From assembly GCA_011316305.1 (NCBI GenBank), contig SAUG01000070.1, positions 62,001 to 126,000 on the forward strand: a stretch of DNA of 64,000 nt, written 5' to 3'. The stretch is from Rusavskia elegans (Eukaryota > Ascomycota > Lecanoromycetes > Teloschistales > Teloschistaceae). The notes beneath the pieces are model-generated. The model saw only the letters and a program-made list of their open reading frames with translations. It was not told the DNA's origin and ran no database searches. Below are positions 45,901 to 57,244 of the stretch, in pieces (the stretch's first letter is position 1; the number at the start of each line of letters is the position of its first letter). Both the position numbers and the translations under genes were made by a program.

Positions 45901-47436
45901 ATGGCAAGGCTCGAAGTACTATTAGCAGGTGCAACCGGTTACATGTACATCTTCCCTTTCTCGTCATCCTCCCATGTCGTTCTCTAAGCCCGATATAGTG
46001 GCGGCACCATTTTGTCCACCCTGCTGAATTCAAAGAATGGTCTTCTCGAGCATTGCAACCTATCCCTCCTCGTTCGTGGAGAGGACAAGGCCCGAGTCTT
46101 CAACGCCAAGGGGCTGAAGACAGTACTATTCGATGACCTCCGGAATACCCATGAGATCGAGCGTATTGCTAGCAATTATGACTGTGCGGACTTTGACGTC
46201 TGAAAAATCCTATTCCACAGTAAGAGCGTTGACCATCCAACAGTGATAATCAACACCACCCCTGGCGGAAGTGTTAATTCTGCGGCCGCTTTCATCACAG
46301 GTCTTGGGAATGGCCAAGCTTTGACAGGTAACGATGTATTCTACATTCACGTGAAGCATCCCTTCTAGCCTGACCTTCCTTTCTCGCGAGGCAAAGCATA
46401 GCAACTGACATACTATTTTCCCTTGTCGCAGACATCAGGCACCTCCAATATCGCCGACCGTAAGACATCTTCCCGGCTTGTTTTTACCCATAACTTCCCT
46501 TAAACAACTCTGGAAAGATTCAAGGTCCGGACAGGACCTCTAAAGTGTTTATTTTTCCACAAGATGTCTCCAAAATCCTGCGTAAGAAGTCATGCTGAAC
46601 CCACCCTCCACCAGAACCCATCACAGGCGCCTACCACGAACCCCGTACCTTCACCGACACCACCCCAGACCTCTACCCCTACCTCGAACACCGCAACGAA
46701 TTAACCCCCTACGCCCAACGCACCGCCGACCTCACCGTCATCAACACCGGTCTCGCCTCCTCCGTAAAAACCTACATCATCATGCCCCCTACAATCTACG
46801 GCACCGGCACCGGCCTCTTCAACCGCCTCACCATCCAAGCCCCCACCATCATGCGCTCCGCCCTGCGTAATGGCCAAGTACTGAAACTCGGCGCCGATGA
46901 CGGCGACGTCGAATGTGTGCATGTGCAGGATTTAGCCGATCTGTACATTTTGATGGCGAGCAGGGTGGCGGGTGGTGATTTGGATGGCATGCCGAGTGGG
47001 GTTCGGGGCATCTATTTCGCGAGCACGGATCGGTATACGTGGAAGGAGTTTGCGGATGGTATTGCGGAGGCGATGGTGGAAGTAGGGGGTATCAAGACGA
47101 AGGAGGTTAAGAAGGTTGGGTTGGAGGAGGCGGCGGCGGAGTGGACGGGTGGGCATAAGTTGCTTTGTGAATTGAATTTTGGGTCGAAGTATGTGGGTTA
47201 TGTTCTCTTTCCCTTTAAACCCTTCCTTTAGATTGTCTTGTCGTGTTGGGTTCTTCTTCTGGTGGATGGACATTCAACGATTCTGTTCCTACACGCTGAC
47301 TTCATTCATCAAATCTAGTTTCCGAACTCGCCCTGACACCAGCCGAAGTCTTGGATGGCAACCTAGCAGGACGAAGGACGATTTCAACAACCATTTTCTG
47401 GAGACTGCGAAGCTGGTTGTGGAGACACAGACATAA
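45901..47436 (+). CDS. NAD(P)-dependent epimerase/dehydratase-like protein (atypical SDR, 351 aa)
   Basis: Six exons join in frame: 45901-45944, 45999-46183, 46244-46350, 46432-46459, 46615-47188, 47319-47436, giving 351 residues. The N-terminal Rossmann motif GATGYIGG (about residues 10-17) spans the first junction. Then come LLVRGEDKARVFNAKGLKTV, INTTPGGSVNSAAAFITGLG, FYIHTSGTSNIADQ, YIIMPPTIYGTGTG and the C-terminal VQDLADLYILMAS block. These are features of fungal atypical short-chain dehydrogenases (NmrA/epimerase type) that use NAD(P)H on a small-molecule substrate, or act as redox sensors. The substrate is unknown. The second donor (GTGCGG) is weak, so the exact end of exon 2 is the least certain point; the 28-nt fourth exon is required for the conserved SGTSNIAD stretch. 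Confidence 0.82.
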
Positions 47437-47976
47437 CACATCTGTACGGAACAGACTTTAACCGGGGCAACGAATGGTATTAGAGTAGGTACGCGGGGAA
47501 TCGTATAGCAATTCTGATTATCGGCTACTCGAGGGAGGTTATACATGTCGATGACGGCAATTTAAATGCAAAGGAGCGAAACGGCACTTTGTAAAACCAA
47601 GGGACCTCGTCTCCGTAGCTCAGTGCAATGCTTCTTCAGATTCTTTCTACTTACGCAACTTTATCTTATCGGCTACCCCAGTGGTCGAAGCCTAGAAGGT
47701 CTCGTGACATCCACTTCCATAGAACGTACGATCGCGGTGCTTGTCGCCGCAGGCAAAGTCTCCGAGGCAAGACTGGTTGTGGCAAGGATGCAAGTATTTG
47801 GTCCAAGGATTTGGAGAGGAGAAGCAGCTCCATTTCAATCTGATCTCGCTAAGACTGTTCAATATGCAATATTCCGGAGAGTACTTCCCCCAAATCCCCT
47901 TTACTCCTTTGACAACCATCCGCCACTTTTCATGCAATCCCATCGTACATCGACCTTTCCCATTCCGATTGTATGT
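47437..47976. other. Convergent intergenic spacer
   Basis: 540 bp between the epimerase stop and the stop of the mitochondrial Bax-inhibitor-family gene. A 177-residue plus-strand frame (47566-48099) runs antisense into that gene and is judged a shadow. Confidence 0.5.
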
Positions 47977-49065
47977 CTACTTCCTCCTCTGCTGCATCCC
48001 GAGAATCTGCACCAACCTAACAAAGATGTTCAAGAAGTCGAGTTCCAGGCTGATACTCTCGTTCACCACATCCTTCCTCGCCAACCCCCTCTGCGCTAAT
48101 CTGGCATGGTGCAAGATCTTCTGCGTATCGTAGAGTGTAAAGCCTCCGAATACCGCCAAGCCTCCATATAGCCAGATTCGCTCGCTCCACATCAGGGTCC
48201 GGGCGGCGGTGGCGGGCAAAACGAGTGGGGCGAAACCGCTGACGGCGACCAGGGCTACACCAGCTAGAAGGGGACCGCCGAGGTAGAGGTACTTTTCCTG
48301 CTTAGCTGTTGCGCCGACAAAAGCGATGGATCCCATCATGGCGACTGTGTATAGTCCGGCGCGGGCGAGGAGAGCAGGCTGCAAAAAGAGGAGGGGAGAA
48401 AGGACGGCGGCTTGTGCGACATTGAAGCCGGCCCAGAGGCCATATTTCTGCATGTAGCTATGACAGAGGCGTTAGTAGTCTCGTCGCTAACGAATACAAA
48501 TTGACCAGGTCATAACTTACTTGTCTGGGTGTGTGCTGAATGTGCCATACATCGTGCCCAAGCTGACGACCAAACCGCCACCGAGGACTACCCAAGGGTT
48601 GGCGGACATTAACTTATAACTCCATCCGCTGCGATGCAGTGCTGTCGCAGCCACTCCGATGATACCAAGACCGAGTCCGGTGTGGAGGAAGGTATCGTTC
48701 AGGTAGGCGCGTTCGTATGGAGGCATGCCACCATCTTCTCTCTGTTCGCGGTTGAAGACAAGGTTGAGAGCGACTACACTCCCGCCTACCATGGCGGCGC
48801 CGTACAGGAAACGTTGACCAAGTGTGCCGCTAGCGGCAGGATTGGGGATGCCTTGCAACGAAGAATCATATCGACGGAACGCTTTCTGGAATGTTGGGCG
48901 GGATTTGGTGATAGTTGTGGCGATGGGAGTACTTGAGCGTTGACTGAAGAGCTGTTGCTTAACGGGCGAGCTGTGGAAGGCGCGGGCTGCGGGGGAAGTT
49001 GCTTTGGGAAGCTGTTTGAGAGCTGAAGTGAGAGCGAAGGGTCGTCGGAGCACAAAAGACGCCAT
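47977..49065 (-). CDS. Mitochondrial Bax inhibitor-1 family protein (GHITM-like, 341 aa)
   Basis: Two exons, 49065-48521 and 48457-47977, joined by a 63-nt intron (GTAAGTT...CATAG), give 341 residues. The first about 60 residues are Arg/Ser/Ala-rich with RAFHSSPVKQQ, a mitochondrial presequence. About seven hydrophobic helices follow, including FLYGAAMVGGSVVALNLVF, FLHTGLGLGIIGVAATALH, NPWVVLGGGLVVSLGTMYG, FVGATAKQEKYLYLGGPLLA and WLYGGLAVFGGFTLYDTQKI. The last helices with YDTQKILHHA and SISLELDFLNIFVRLVQILG are typical of the BI-1/LFG/GHITM superfamily. The human relative GHITM (MICS1) is in the inner mitochondrial membrane and affects cristae, Ca2+/H+ exchange and cytochrome c retention; a similar place is inferred here. 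The presequence and length (about 340) fit the mitochondrial branch. Confidence 0.9.
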
Positions 49066-49457
49066 CTTGGTGATCGAATTATGAGTTGTGATCAGAGCTG
49101 AGGATACTAGTAAAAGAAGTGGAGTGGCATTTACCTTAGGTACTAAACTACAATGACGTTCGAGTGCATTCTATCTTGGCCACCGGAATGGCACGTCTAC
49201 GGTGACCGGTACAGAGTCTAAGTGCAACTATTAATCTTATCATTTTACTTTTTCACGACTGCTCTGGATCACCTCTGAAGCCGCTGACGAAAAGCGATTC
49301 CACTTTCCCGTCTTCTCATTGATCATGGCTCGACATCTTACACACGAAATAAGGCGAAGTCCCGTCTATACAAGGCTGTATACGCATACAGCTTCATTTC
49401 ATCATCGTTTCACTCGTTTTCATCATCATGAATTGTCATATCTGTGAACCATTCTCT
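49066..49457. other. Intergenic spacer
   Basis: 392 bp holding the promoter of the Bax-inhibitor-family gene and the 3' end of the peptidase gene, both on the minus strand. Nothing else recognised. Confidence 0.55.
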
Positions 49458-51892
49458 TCACCGGCTCAACCAAGCAGTCGCACTGTCGATCCTCTCTTCG
49501 ATGATATTGCTCCATTTCTGCGAATCGAATCAGCTTCGAAGTTGTCTTCCTGCTCGGTGAGATATCATTGACTTACCTCAATAGCTGTCTTATTCCTATC
49601 CTCCACAGCCTCAATAAGTCCTGGGAATGTTGCACCAGCATAACCCGTGTATCTACCTGGCGCGTATACCACGTGTTTGAACCAACTCCTTCCGTCCAAT
49701 CCCTTTTCGTAGAGAAAGTGCCGTTCAAGATATTTGTAACCATCATTGACCTTCTTCACCTCGAGGAAAAGCTTGACCCTCTGCCAGAATTTCCACCAAG
49801 GGATGTTCTCATGCTTAATTTGCTGTTCGAGCGAAGAAGCGCCTCGATCGAAGCGAACGGTGGCATTCCTAAATCGACCTAGAGCCAATTCAAGTTTGTG
49901 AAGAGGAGCCTGTTGCTCTATGAAATTCAAAGTATCGATGTTGGAAGCTTTCTCTTTAACTGCTTTGAGATAGGATGCCAGATTCTCAGCATAGCTAGTA
50001 GCACTAAATGGTATGATGGGACTTTCAACAAGGCTAGCAGCCGCCAGAGCCCATATTTTAGTGATCGTCGTATGATAATGCCAGTCCTTATCCCCATAGG
50101 TGTCCATCCAGTGGAAGCTGTCGTAGTCTGAATGATAATGATATACCGGGCTATCATGGGCTCCAGTGAACGTGAATTCGAGGCTGGAAACCCCCGCGTA
50201 GTCTTGGAATGCTGTGAAATCACTGCCGCTGCCCAGACTACCGATATGGCCATCCCAAGTGTCCCGCACTGTCTGTCCAGCAACGGTTTGATTGGGAGAC
50301 TGTACCAAAGCGGTAGCCGCATAGACGGCCTTGTGAAGGACAGGAGAAGCTCTCGCCCCAAATGAGGGCCCCGAGGTACCAATGTCAACATTGAGATATG
50401 CTATGGCAGCGTTCGATAACCACGGCAGATACTCCTCAACCCATTCCGTAGAGCCAATCATGGCATACTCTTCGCCATCCCAACTGCCGAAGACAATTGT
50501 CCGCAGAGGTTTCCAACCTTTTTCTAAGGCGACTCCGAACGATCGAACGACCTCATTCAGCGCAGCAGACCCGCTGTTGGGATCACCAGCCCCTCCAGCA
50601 ATCCAGGCATCGCGATGGTTGCCAAGAATCACAACTTCGTTGGCCAGGGTCCCATTGATAATACCGATCACGTTCCACAGTGGTGTAGTAATGTACTCCT
50701 GCTGGTTGACCAGATGGAGTTTAAGAGACGGAGGTGAAGGGCCAATGTTGTAGAAAACGTTGTGGTAATCAAGTCCACCACCTTGCCAGTATTCATTGAA
50801 ATCGGACGCAGAGGGTCCATACCCGTTGAGTGATCGGAGTAGTGGAAGAGCGTCTTGGTAAGATATTGGCACTGAGGGGATTGATGCTAGAAGGTTGCTT
50901 GGGTCTTGACGAGGAACACCAGGCTTGGATGGATACCCCACAGTTGTGGGGTCTCCTGGTGCTACTTCTATGAACTGGACGCTACCCCTTTGTACACTGG
51001 AAGGATTGCGTGCAGGGCCATGAGGATATGGCTTGTAACCGTTTTTCTCTGTCTTTTCGCCGTCTTCTTGCGGATCTGAGTAGATAACAACGCCGGCCAT
51101 TCCAAGTTGCTGCGCCCGTTTAACCTTCAGTCCTCTAAAGCCACGACCGTATTTGGCAATAGCGATTTTTCCTCCCAAAGAGACGTTGGCCTTCACGAGA
51201 TCCTCGTAGTCCCAGTAAGTCCCGAAATTGACAAAGACATACTGTGCAGTAATGTCACCATTTGCAGAGTAGGCATGGAAAGTTGGAATACGGTTATCCA
51301 GGCCAGTCGTAGGATCTTCCTTCAGAACATCTTCTTCCATGGAGCACTCATACCGGACATCATACCCTTCTCCAGTGGCATCAACTTCGATATTCTCGTT
51401 TTTATTCTCAAGGAGCGCCAATCGGCGTCCCAAAGGGTAATTCAAGTAGACATCATAAGTGACGATACTCGAATCTGGCACTCCAAACTGCTGCCATCTT
51501 TCCCTGGTCCACAGAGCTTGCGTAAGGTTCTTGCCCGCCAAGTGAGGACCGCTCGCGTAATATTCGCTCCATTCTCTAGCTTTTGTTTCACTCGGCGTGT
51601 TTAGCAGGATGTCCTGCAAGTTTGAATAAGACATTCCTTGGCTTGCCGGCCATGACTGGTGAGGATAACTGGTAGACCACGGTAAAGGGAATTGCGAAGC
51701 ATTGTCCCAGTCATCGTCCCAGTTGTTATGTGGTAGCCAATTAATTGGTATCAGGAAGATCACAACGACGACGACGAGGGTTGTCGACAATGCGATTGCG
51801 CAAAACCGACGTAAGGTGCTGTGCCTATATCGAGGCTGCCGAGGGACAACTTGGACGGTTGTGAGTAATGGGGTCTGCTCATTCAAAGGCAT
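49458..51892 (-). CDS. Glutamate carboxypeptidase II-like M28 metallopeptidase, type II membrane protein (791 aa)
   Basis: Two exons, 51892-49577 and 49517-49458. The short second exon (20 codons, KWSNIIEERIDSATAWLSR) is joined through GTAAGT...CGCAG and replaces the read-through end. Total 791 residues. The start is the ATG at 51892 (MPLNEQTPLL); the upstream extension lacks ATG. One membrane helix at about residues 30-50 makes it a type II membrane protein with a lumenal catalytic part. A protease-associated domain spans about 220-370 (ITAQYVFVNFGTYWDYEDLV; GFRGLKVKRAQQLGMAGVVI). The M28 zinc ligands are visible: GNHRDAW (about 423), GAGDPNSG, WDGEEY (about 470), AYLNVDIG and HSDYDSF (about 588). 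The C-terminal TFR-like dimerisation region follows. Relatives include human PSMA and yeast VPS70; a vacuolar/secretory peptidase role is inferred. Confidence 0.92.
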
Positions 51893-52333
51893 CTTGACGG
51901 TCTGGAGAAATCCTCGGCGCCAGCGCCTTTCGTATCTCAAGCTTTCGATCTTTCGTCACTAGCGGGAATAATGCAATCGTGTCTGATAGATCCCATGGCA
52001 GTCTTGGCGGAAGTGCCACCTACAATGATAGGCAATATATTAAGAACTGTAGGGTCCTGCCATGGGATGTCACCGCGCAACAGAGCCACACCAACGTTGT
52101 CTCCTTGGCAGACCTACCTACCCTGCTAGTGGGGCTTTTAGTGCCCGCAACCCCGCTGGAACGCGACGCTGCCTGCCATCAAACGCCGCTAAGGAGGCAA
52201 CACCAACGGGCTTCAATGATGTCAACCTGCAGCCTCGGCATCCATTCATTTCGCCCTAAAGGCTCGATCCGAGCGGCCGGAAAAAGGGGCGTCAGTTCCT
52301 GTCAGTGGCTCCAGAGGCAATTGAAGGTCATGC
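51893..52333. other. Intergenic, with 12-bp inverted repeat
   Basis: 441 bp upstream of the peptidase gene. ATCCCATGGCAG (51990-52001) recurs inverted as CTGCCATGGGAT (52057-52068), a perfect 12-bp inverted repeat with a 55-nt spacer. It may be a regulatory palindrome or a chance hairpin. No gene seen. Confidence 0.5.
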
Positions 52334-53645
52334 TCAAACTCGTAAATCATTTCCATTTTCATTAGGGATTTCAAGCTCGGATCCATCATCATCCAGGTCA
52401 TCCAAAGGAAATGTCAGAATGGCAGCAATGCCCCCCAACCCATCTAGCCTTTTCCCACTCTCATGCTCGCTACTCAATGTGCGTACCTCGCCACCTTCGA
52501 TATCTCTTACCTTGTCCGCCAGTTTCACCCATCTTCTTCGTATCGCCACATCTTGCGCTCTGAAAAGTGCGTTCGATATCAGCAGTACACCGCCCCCTCT
52601 TCCCACTGCCCCCTTCTCGACCGCCTTCTCAACCTCATTTGGACCATACCAGGCCCGTCCATCGTCTTTCCTCAACAATGTCATGAAGTCATCCATAAGC
52701 TTCCCTTCCCGCGCGTATTGCGTGTCTTTCAAGCGTGCGTTCACTTCGGGGGTTTGGAGTACCTCGTTCAAGGAGTGTAGATGCCCAGATGATGAATGCA
52801 CCACGACAAGATTCGCTTTCTGAGCCATCAACGGCTTGTTACCTGTCCTTATAGCTGTATCCAGTATGAAATTCTGGAACGAGGAAGCCGTGAATCCTGG
52901 GCTTGCCAATAGTATAGGTTTCGATTCTGTTAGATCAATCTGTCGCAGCAAGGTATCGAGAGTAGTCTGGAAGAACTTTTCAAGGCCCTTCGCTCCATTA
53001 GAGAGAGTGCTCTTCGGGACACACAATCGATGCAACCCACCTTGTCATGATCGCTTGCTCGTCCTCCCCTTTTGCGAGGGATGGACACCTCGATCCTCTG
53101 GCGCAACACGGTCCGCGCACCTGTGAGCACAGCGAGGTTTGCCAATCCTTCTTGCATGACGACAGCCCACACATCGGCGCTCTTGACGGGATCGCAAGCT
53201 TCCTTGATAATTCCTCTGGCCACACTGTCCCATGCTTCCTCCCCATCTTTCTCGAGGGTGAAGTTCCGCTGCAATTCGAGGTCCAGTGTGTGGTACTGGC
53301 CAACCTTGGTGAACTTTGTTGCTTCTGCAATCCTTCCCGAGACGTGTAGTTGGGAGCTTTGTGGGTCGAAGTCGAGGCTTGCCACACGGATGGTAAGAGT
53401 GGTGTGAACGCGGGTTGACGAAGTCGAGCCGGTGGAAGATTCAGTAGTCACACGACGGATGGCAGACGCGCGGAGCAGGTCGTTGGGCCGGATGAGATTA
53501 TAGGCATACCACTTCAATGTCGTTAGCACCATTGGAATTGAGAAGTAAGGCTTCGTAGCTATTTCACCATGTCCTCTGGCTCCTCGGGGAAAAGGGTAAC
53601 GAAACCCGAGCCATCACGCTCGAAATTCTGTTTGATCAAGCGCAT
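52334..53645 (-). CDS. DOM34: Pelota / DOM34, ribosome rescue factor (400 aa)
   Basis: Three exons, 53645-53568, 53511-53041 and 52987-52334, join in frame to 400 residues. The short first exon (MRLIKQNFERDGSGFVTLFP...) carries the start of the Lsm-like N-terminal domain, continuing at WYAYNLIRPNDLLRASAIRR. The central eRF1_2-type domain includes WAVVMQEGLANLAVLTGART, then IEVSIPRKRGG and the junction DHDK/GLEKFFQTTLDTL. The C-terminal eRF1_3-type domain has QTPEVNARLKDTQYAREGKL and GVLLISNALFRAQDV. It lacks the GGQ motif of release factors, as expected for Pelota. With HBS1, it splits stalled ribosomes in no-go and non-stop decay. The Asp/Glu-rich tail (PLDDLDDDGSELEIP) is usual. Starting at an internal ATG would lose the essential N-terminal domain. 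Confidence 0.95.
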
Positions 53646-54298
53646 GACCGCGAATTATCCTCGCGCTGTCGAGCGTTCCAAGTAACCCTGAAAGAGGATC
53701 TTTGTCCTTGGAGTTGATCTGACTGTAGTTCATGCATACTTGCCTCGACTACGCATACCCGCTCCCGTGTCAAGAATAGCCGATTTGCAGCGTCTGAGTC
53801 ACAATTATCTTCTTCAGCTACCCTGCAGTCATTTTGGGCAAACTGGGTTACATTGACATACGGGTGGTCCAACTACATCATGTATCTCGATTAGATCCTG
53901 GATAGTGTCTTTGTAAGCGAGTGAGAGTATGTCGATTAGAAGTCTCGGATACGCTTGAAGCTCCGGCTCACTTGCACGCTTATTGTGCTGCCGGGAGAAG
54001 TTGTTCACTCTCTGTGGCCGATCTCGTATATAGCCATCGAATTGCAGACATATCGACTTCACGGATGGAATTATCAAAGAGACGATGGCCCTTGGTCACC
54101 CACCCCTTGGTGAGTATTGGACGTCGTGTCAAGATAATTACAAACTTTCCACAGAATCTGGTATACAAGATAAAGCATGGGAATAGATCTTGCCGGCACG
54201 ATCGCTTGGAAACTTTCCTTCAACGACCTAGTGAAAGTCGGTAATACTCGACATCGAAAGACAGGCATGCAGCTCCGTCCTCTGATTTGGATCCCAGC
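53646..54298. other. Intergenic, nothing recognised
   Basis: About 650 bases upstream of DOM34. Short frames only; no RNA gene or repeat recognised. Confidence 0.55.
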
Positions 54299-54658
54299 CT
54301 ACGGCCATTTCCCTTCCATCTTCAACAACTTCTGAATCTCTTCAGCTTCCTTTACTTCTTTGATCTTCGGGAACCACGCGTACTCCACCTTGCCCGTCTC
54401 TCTCAATCTAAAGAGTAGTTCGCCCTTTTCATCGTACATGGTCCGTAATGCGTCTTGGATGTTTTGGATAGTGTACCTTTGCTGATATTTATGGCTGAGG
54501 ATGGTAAGAGTCTGGGGAATAGTGTAGAGGGTGCGGAAGTGAAGGACCAGGAGGTAGTATTCCACGTTGAGGTCCGAAAGGATGCTGTCTGCGGATGTCT
54601 GGGATGATTGAGGAAAGGTGTCGCTGTCGGGCTTGGTTGTCGAGGAGGTGGACATCAT
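54299..54658 (-). CDS. Small conserved-looking hypothetical protein (119 aa)
   Basis: The frame is open from 54784 but has no ATG before 54658 (MMSTSSTTKPDSD), which is taken as the start. Residues 1-30 are Ser/Thr-rich and disordered. Residues about 30-119 look like a compact helical domain (DLNVEYYLLVLHFRTLYTIP, LTILSHKYQQRYTIQNIQDA, LRTMYDEKGELLFRLRETGK, VEYAWFPKIKEV). This pattern, helices followed by a short hairpin, recalls a winged-helix fold, but I do not recognise the family. No signal or membrane segment. The 300 bases between it and SSU72 hold its promoter only. Confidence 0.55.
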   Translation of the reverse strand: MMSTSSTTKPDSDTFPQSSQTSADSILSDLNVEYYLLVLHFRTLYTIPQTLTILSHKYQQRYTIQNIQDALRTMYDEKGELLFRLRETGKVEYAWFPKIKEVKEAEEIQKLLKMEGKWP

Positions 54659-54958
54659 GGTAATACTGGTCCGGGGTTTCGTGGCAAAGGAAATAGTCTC
54701 GCCAAATTGGAGAATTTTGCAAGCTTCTATATCGCAAGCTTCTCGAGAATGGCTGCATTTACCGTTCGGAGCTGATGTATTCAATTCACTTACTCATTGC
54801 AGCAGCGTTGACGTAATCGAGGTCTTACAAAGAGAAATTTCCGAGAAGCACCGACCTTGGGTATCATGACTCGTCCTAAACCGCTATTCTATCCGTTAAA
54901 CTCCACGCTAGAACGAGTTACGAGTCGAGATTCTTTGAAGCAGTCCTGTGCGAATATC

Positions 54959-55813
54959 TTAGAACCAAGCCAAGGTCCACAGAGCCGGCAAGTTTGGCCA
55001 TTTCTCTTGCCAAATGGCGATCACATCTGGGACCCTATCATCAAAGCTGGTGCCACCAACGTCGGCGCCATTTCTCCATTCCCCTCCATTCTTATCGCGT
55101 TCTTCTCGAGCGGCCGTATTGAGCATGTTCGCCAGTTCCAAGATAGCTTTACCACCAACGAGTGCCTCTTCATGATTATCCTTGATATCCACGTTGATGA
55201 CATGCACCGGCCTATTTAGCTTCCCTTCTCTTTCCACCAGGTTGTCCACGACAGCATCCCAGCATCGCTCTTCACAAGTGATGACCACATCTACCACACC
55301 ACCTTCGACTCCAGCGCTTCCTCGATCCTCACGATGATCTAGTCTTGGCTTCCCGATCGCCCAGTCCTGCCATCTTTCCGGCCCGAATTTGACGCTTCGA
55401 TTTCGTTCGAGCATTGTCAGAAGCCCGTTTGCACGGTAAAGCCTGGGGTCCTTCCCATTCAATTCGGTGTACATGGTGTCGTAGGAGGTGCTGTTGAAGG
55501 GATAGACGTTCGGTTGAGATATTGATGGCCCTGGCAGTCTGACGAGGGAACCAGTGCCGAAAGAGATGACAGGGTATGAAGCGAGGGATAGGCGGAGATG
55601 AGCTTCCATGGATCGATTCTGGTTGCTGGCACAAACGGTACAAAATTTGAGTTTGAAGCCGCCGTCATCACGGGATTGATTTGGTGGATCTGAAGTCCCG
55701 TCAACCTGTGGATTTTGCCGTGGTCGTGATTCTATTGGCGGTGGAGGCGGAGGTGGATGCTGAGGCGTGCTGGTACGTCGTGGATCCCGAGCTAGTCGAG
55801 GGTCTGTCGCCAT
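54959..55813 (-). CDS. SSU72: RNA polymerase II CTD phosphatase SSU72 (284 aa)
   Basis: A single exon of 284 residues from the ATG at 55813 ([10 protein letters not shown]); four more codons upstream are open but begin with GTG. The N-terminal 50 residues are Pro/Arg-rich and fungus-specific. The catalytic loop is C-x5-R-S at residues 61-68 (CASNQNRS), followed by [20 protein letters not shown], the SSU72 signature. Further blocks: [49 protein letters not shown] and [20 protein letters not shown] with the catalytic Asp region. The C-terminus ends LWTLAWF. SSU72 removes phosphate from Ser5/Ser7 of the RPB1 tail and works in the cleavage-polyadenylation complex, so it acts on the same polymerase whose RPB2 subunit is encoded in this window. 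The C-terminal extension ([13 protein letters not shown]) is longer than in yeast (206 aa). Confidence 0.96.
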   Translation of the reverse strand: MATDPRLARDPRRTSTPQHPPPPPPPIESRPRQNPQVDGTSDPPNQSRDDGGFKLKFCTVCASNQNRSMEAHLRLSLASYPVISFGTGSLVRLPGPSISQPNVYPFNSTSYDTMYTELNGKDPRLYRANGLLTMLERNRSVKFGPERWQDWAIGKPRLDHREDRGSAGVEGGVVDVVITCEERCWDAVVDNLVEREGKLNRPVHVINVDIKDNHEEALVGGKAILELANMLNTAAREERDKNGGEWRNGADVGGTSFDDRVPDVIAIWQEKWPNLPALWTLAWF

Positions 55814-57244
55814 ACTTGGACCCACCGCGATAGTAAACGGTAAGGTAGTAAGACTGACAAAGAGAAGTCAAAAGACTTGGCCTTTAATACAAGGCCAGAG
55901 GGCGGTGTTTTCTGTATCACTGTTTGTTTCCAGTCAACGAGTGATCCACACAGCACGAAAGACAAAGCAATTTCGGAGACAACAGCATCTAGGTTCAGAT
56001 TTTTAAAGCGTATAGGTAATGTATGGTTTCCTCAGTTACAAATAGGACAGCTCCAATATGAAAATTCATCATTCGATTGCTGGTTCAGAAGGCTCAACTC
56101 TCTTACTTACGTAGCCGTTCTCCTCATGCGTCTGTAGGCAACATCCCACGCTTTGTTCCAAGACTTGAGACTCTTGTGGGGTGTATCTTGATATCGAAGC
56201 AGTCGATGTCTTTTGGGTTGGTCCCTCGGTCCCTCGGCTGCGGCTACCTTAGGGCTGATGAGGATCTTGGAATTTAGATCGACAGCTGGCTCCAAACAGT
56301 TAGCTGCATGTGTGCAATTTGAAACATGGAGTTTTGATAGGGCAAAACAGCCATGCACCCTCGAAGATCACCCCAAGATGTCATCACTGGACAGAAGGAG
56401 CCGGATTGATGGCTTCTACAGCTGAAGCTCATCACTAGGCACACTCTGATCTTATTTTGTAGAACTTCAAGCGAGCATTTCAACCCAAATCTTGACGCAG
56501 AGTCGGCCGGCCTCGAACCATGGATAGGGCCGTTCTTTCCATGCAGTGCTAAAAATACATCGGATTCGCTTTGGCCGACTCTTCCAAACAATGACAACCA
56601 AGATCAACCTCCCCCACAGGCACCGACTCTTCTTCTTCACCGCCTTCAGAGGATCGAAATTCCATCCATCGCCCACAACACTTTCCCTACTGATTTCCCC
56701 GAAAGCGTAATTCGGCCTCTGTTTCAGCCATCTGAGACCACCGCTCTACTTTCGGTCCACCCTCGAAGCGCCGGGGCATCGGATCAAGCCAATCCATCGT
56801 CGCGCCATTCGCCCATACATCCAGCGACCTCAGTATTCCTCTCCACCTACACTACACCGATCTGTCACACCTCACTTGTGACCCGTAGGCCTGCATTACG
56901 GCCTTCGATCTCCGGCGGCGTTGGAAATAATAGTATTTTGGGGATCCTTCGCCGCTGGTCTGGTTATACATCGGAGCTGGGCTCGCGATCTGTTCAAGTC
57001 GACCTTCGGCATCTTGCGCTGTATCAAGCTTGCAAGCCACTAATATTGGTACATCATGCTGGACTCAATTTCGCAGGTGCCTTGCGATTTGCTGACTGTT
57101 AGGAGATAGAAGTTGCGACGATTTTCCGACTCGACCTTGAAGAACTGATACTCATACCTGTCTACATCCACAAAATCGCAAAAACTTGAGCGTTTAGTCG
57201 CATTCTTCGCGTCCCGTCCAGAACATTATCTCGGGACTGTCGCA
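55814..57244. promoter_or_regulatory. Divergent intergenic region, SSU72 / SH3 gene
   Basis: 1.43 kb between divergent start codons. No coding frame with protein character. The last 120 bases before 57245 have a CT/A-rich leader look. Nothing else recognised. Confidence 0.5.

Noticed and set aside
47600..47660. tRNA-like string with GTAGCTCAGTGC
   Set aside because: Resembles a D-arm, but no matching acceptor stem, anticodon arm or T-arm could be paired around it.
47566..48099. Plus-strand 177-residue frame
   Set aside because: Mostly spacer plus antisense of the Bax-inhibitor-family gene; no domain.
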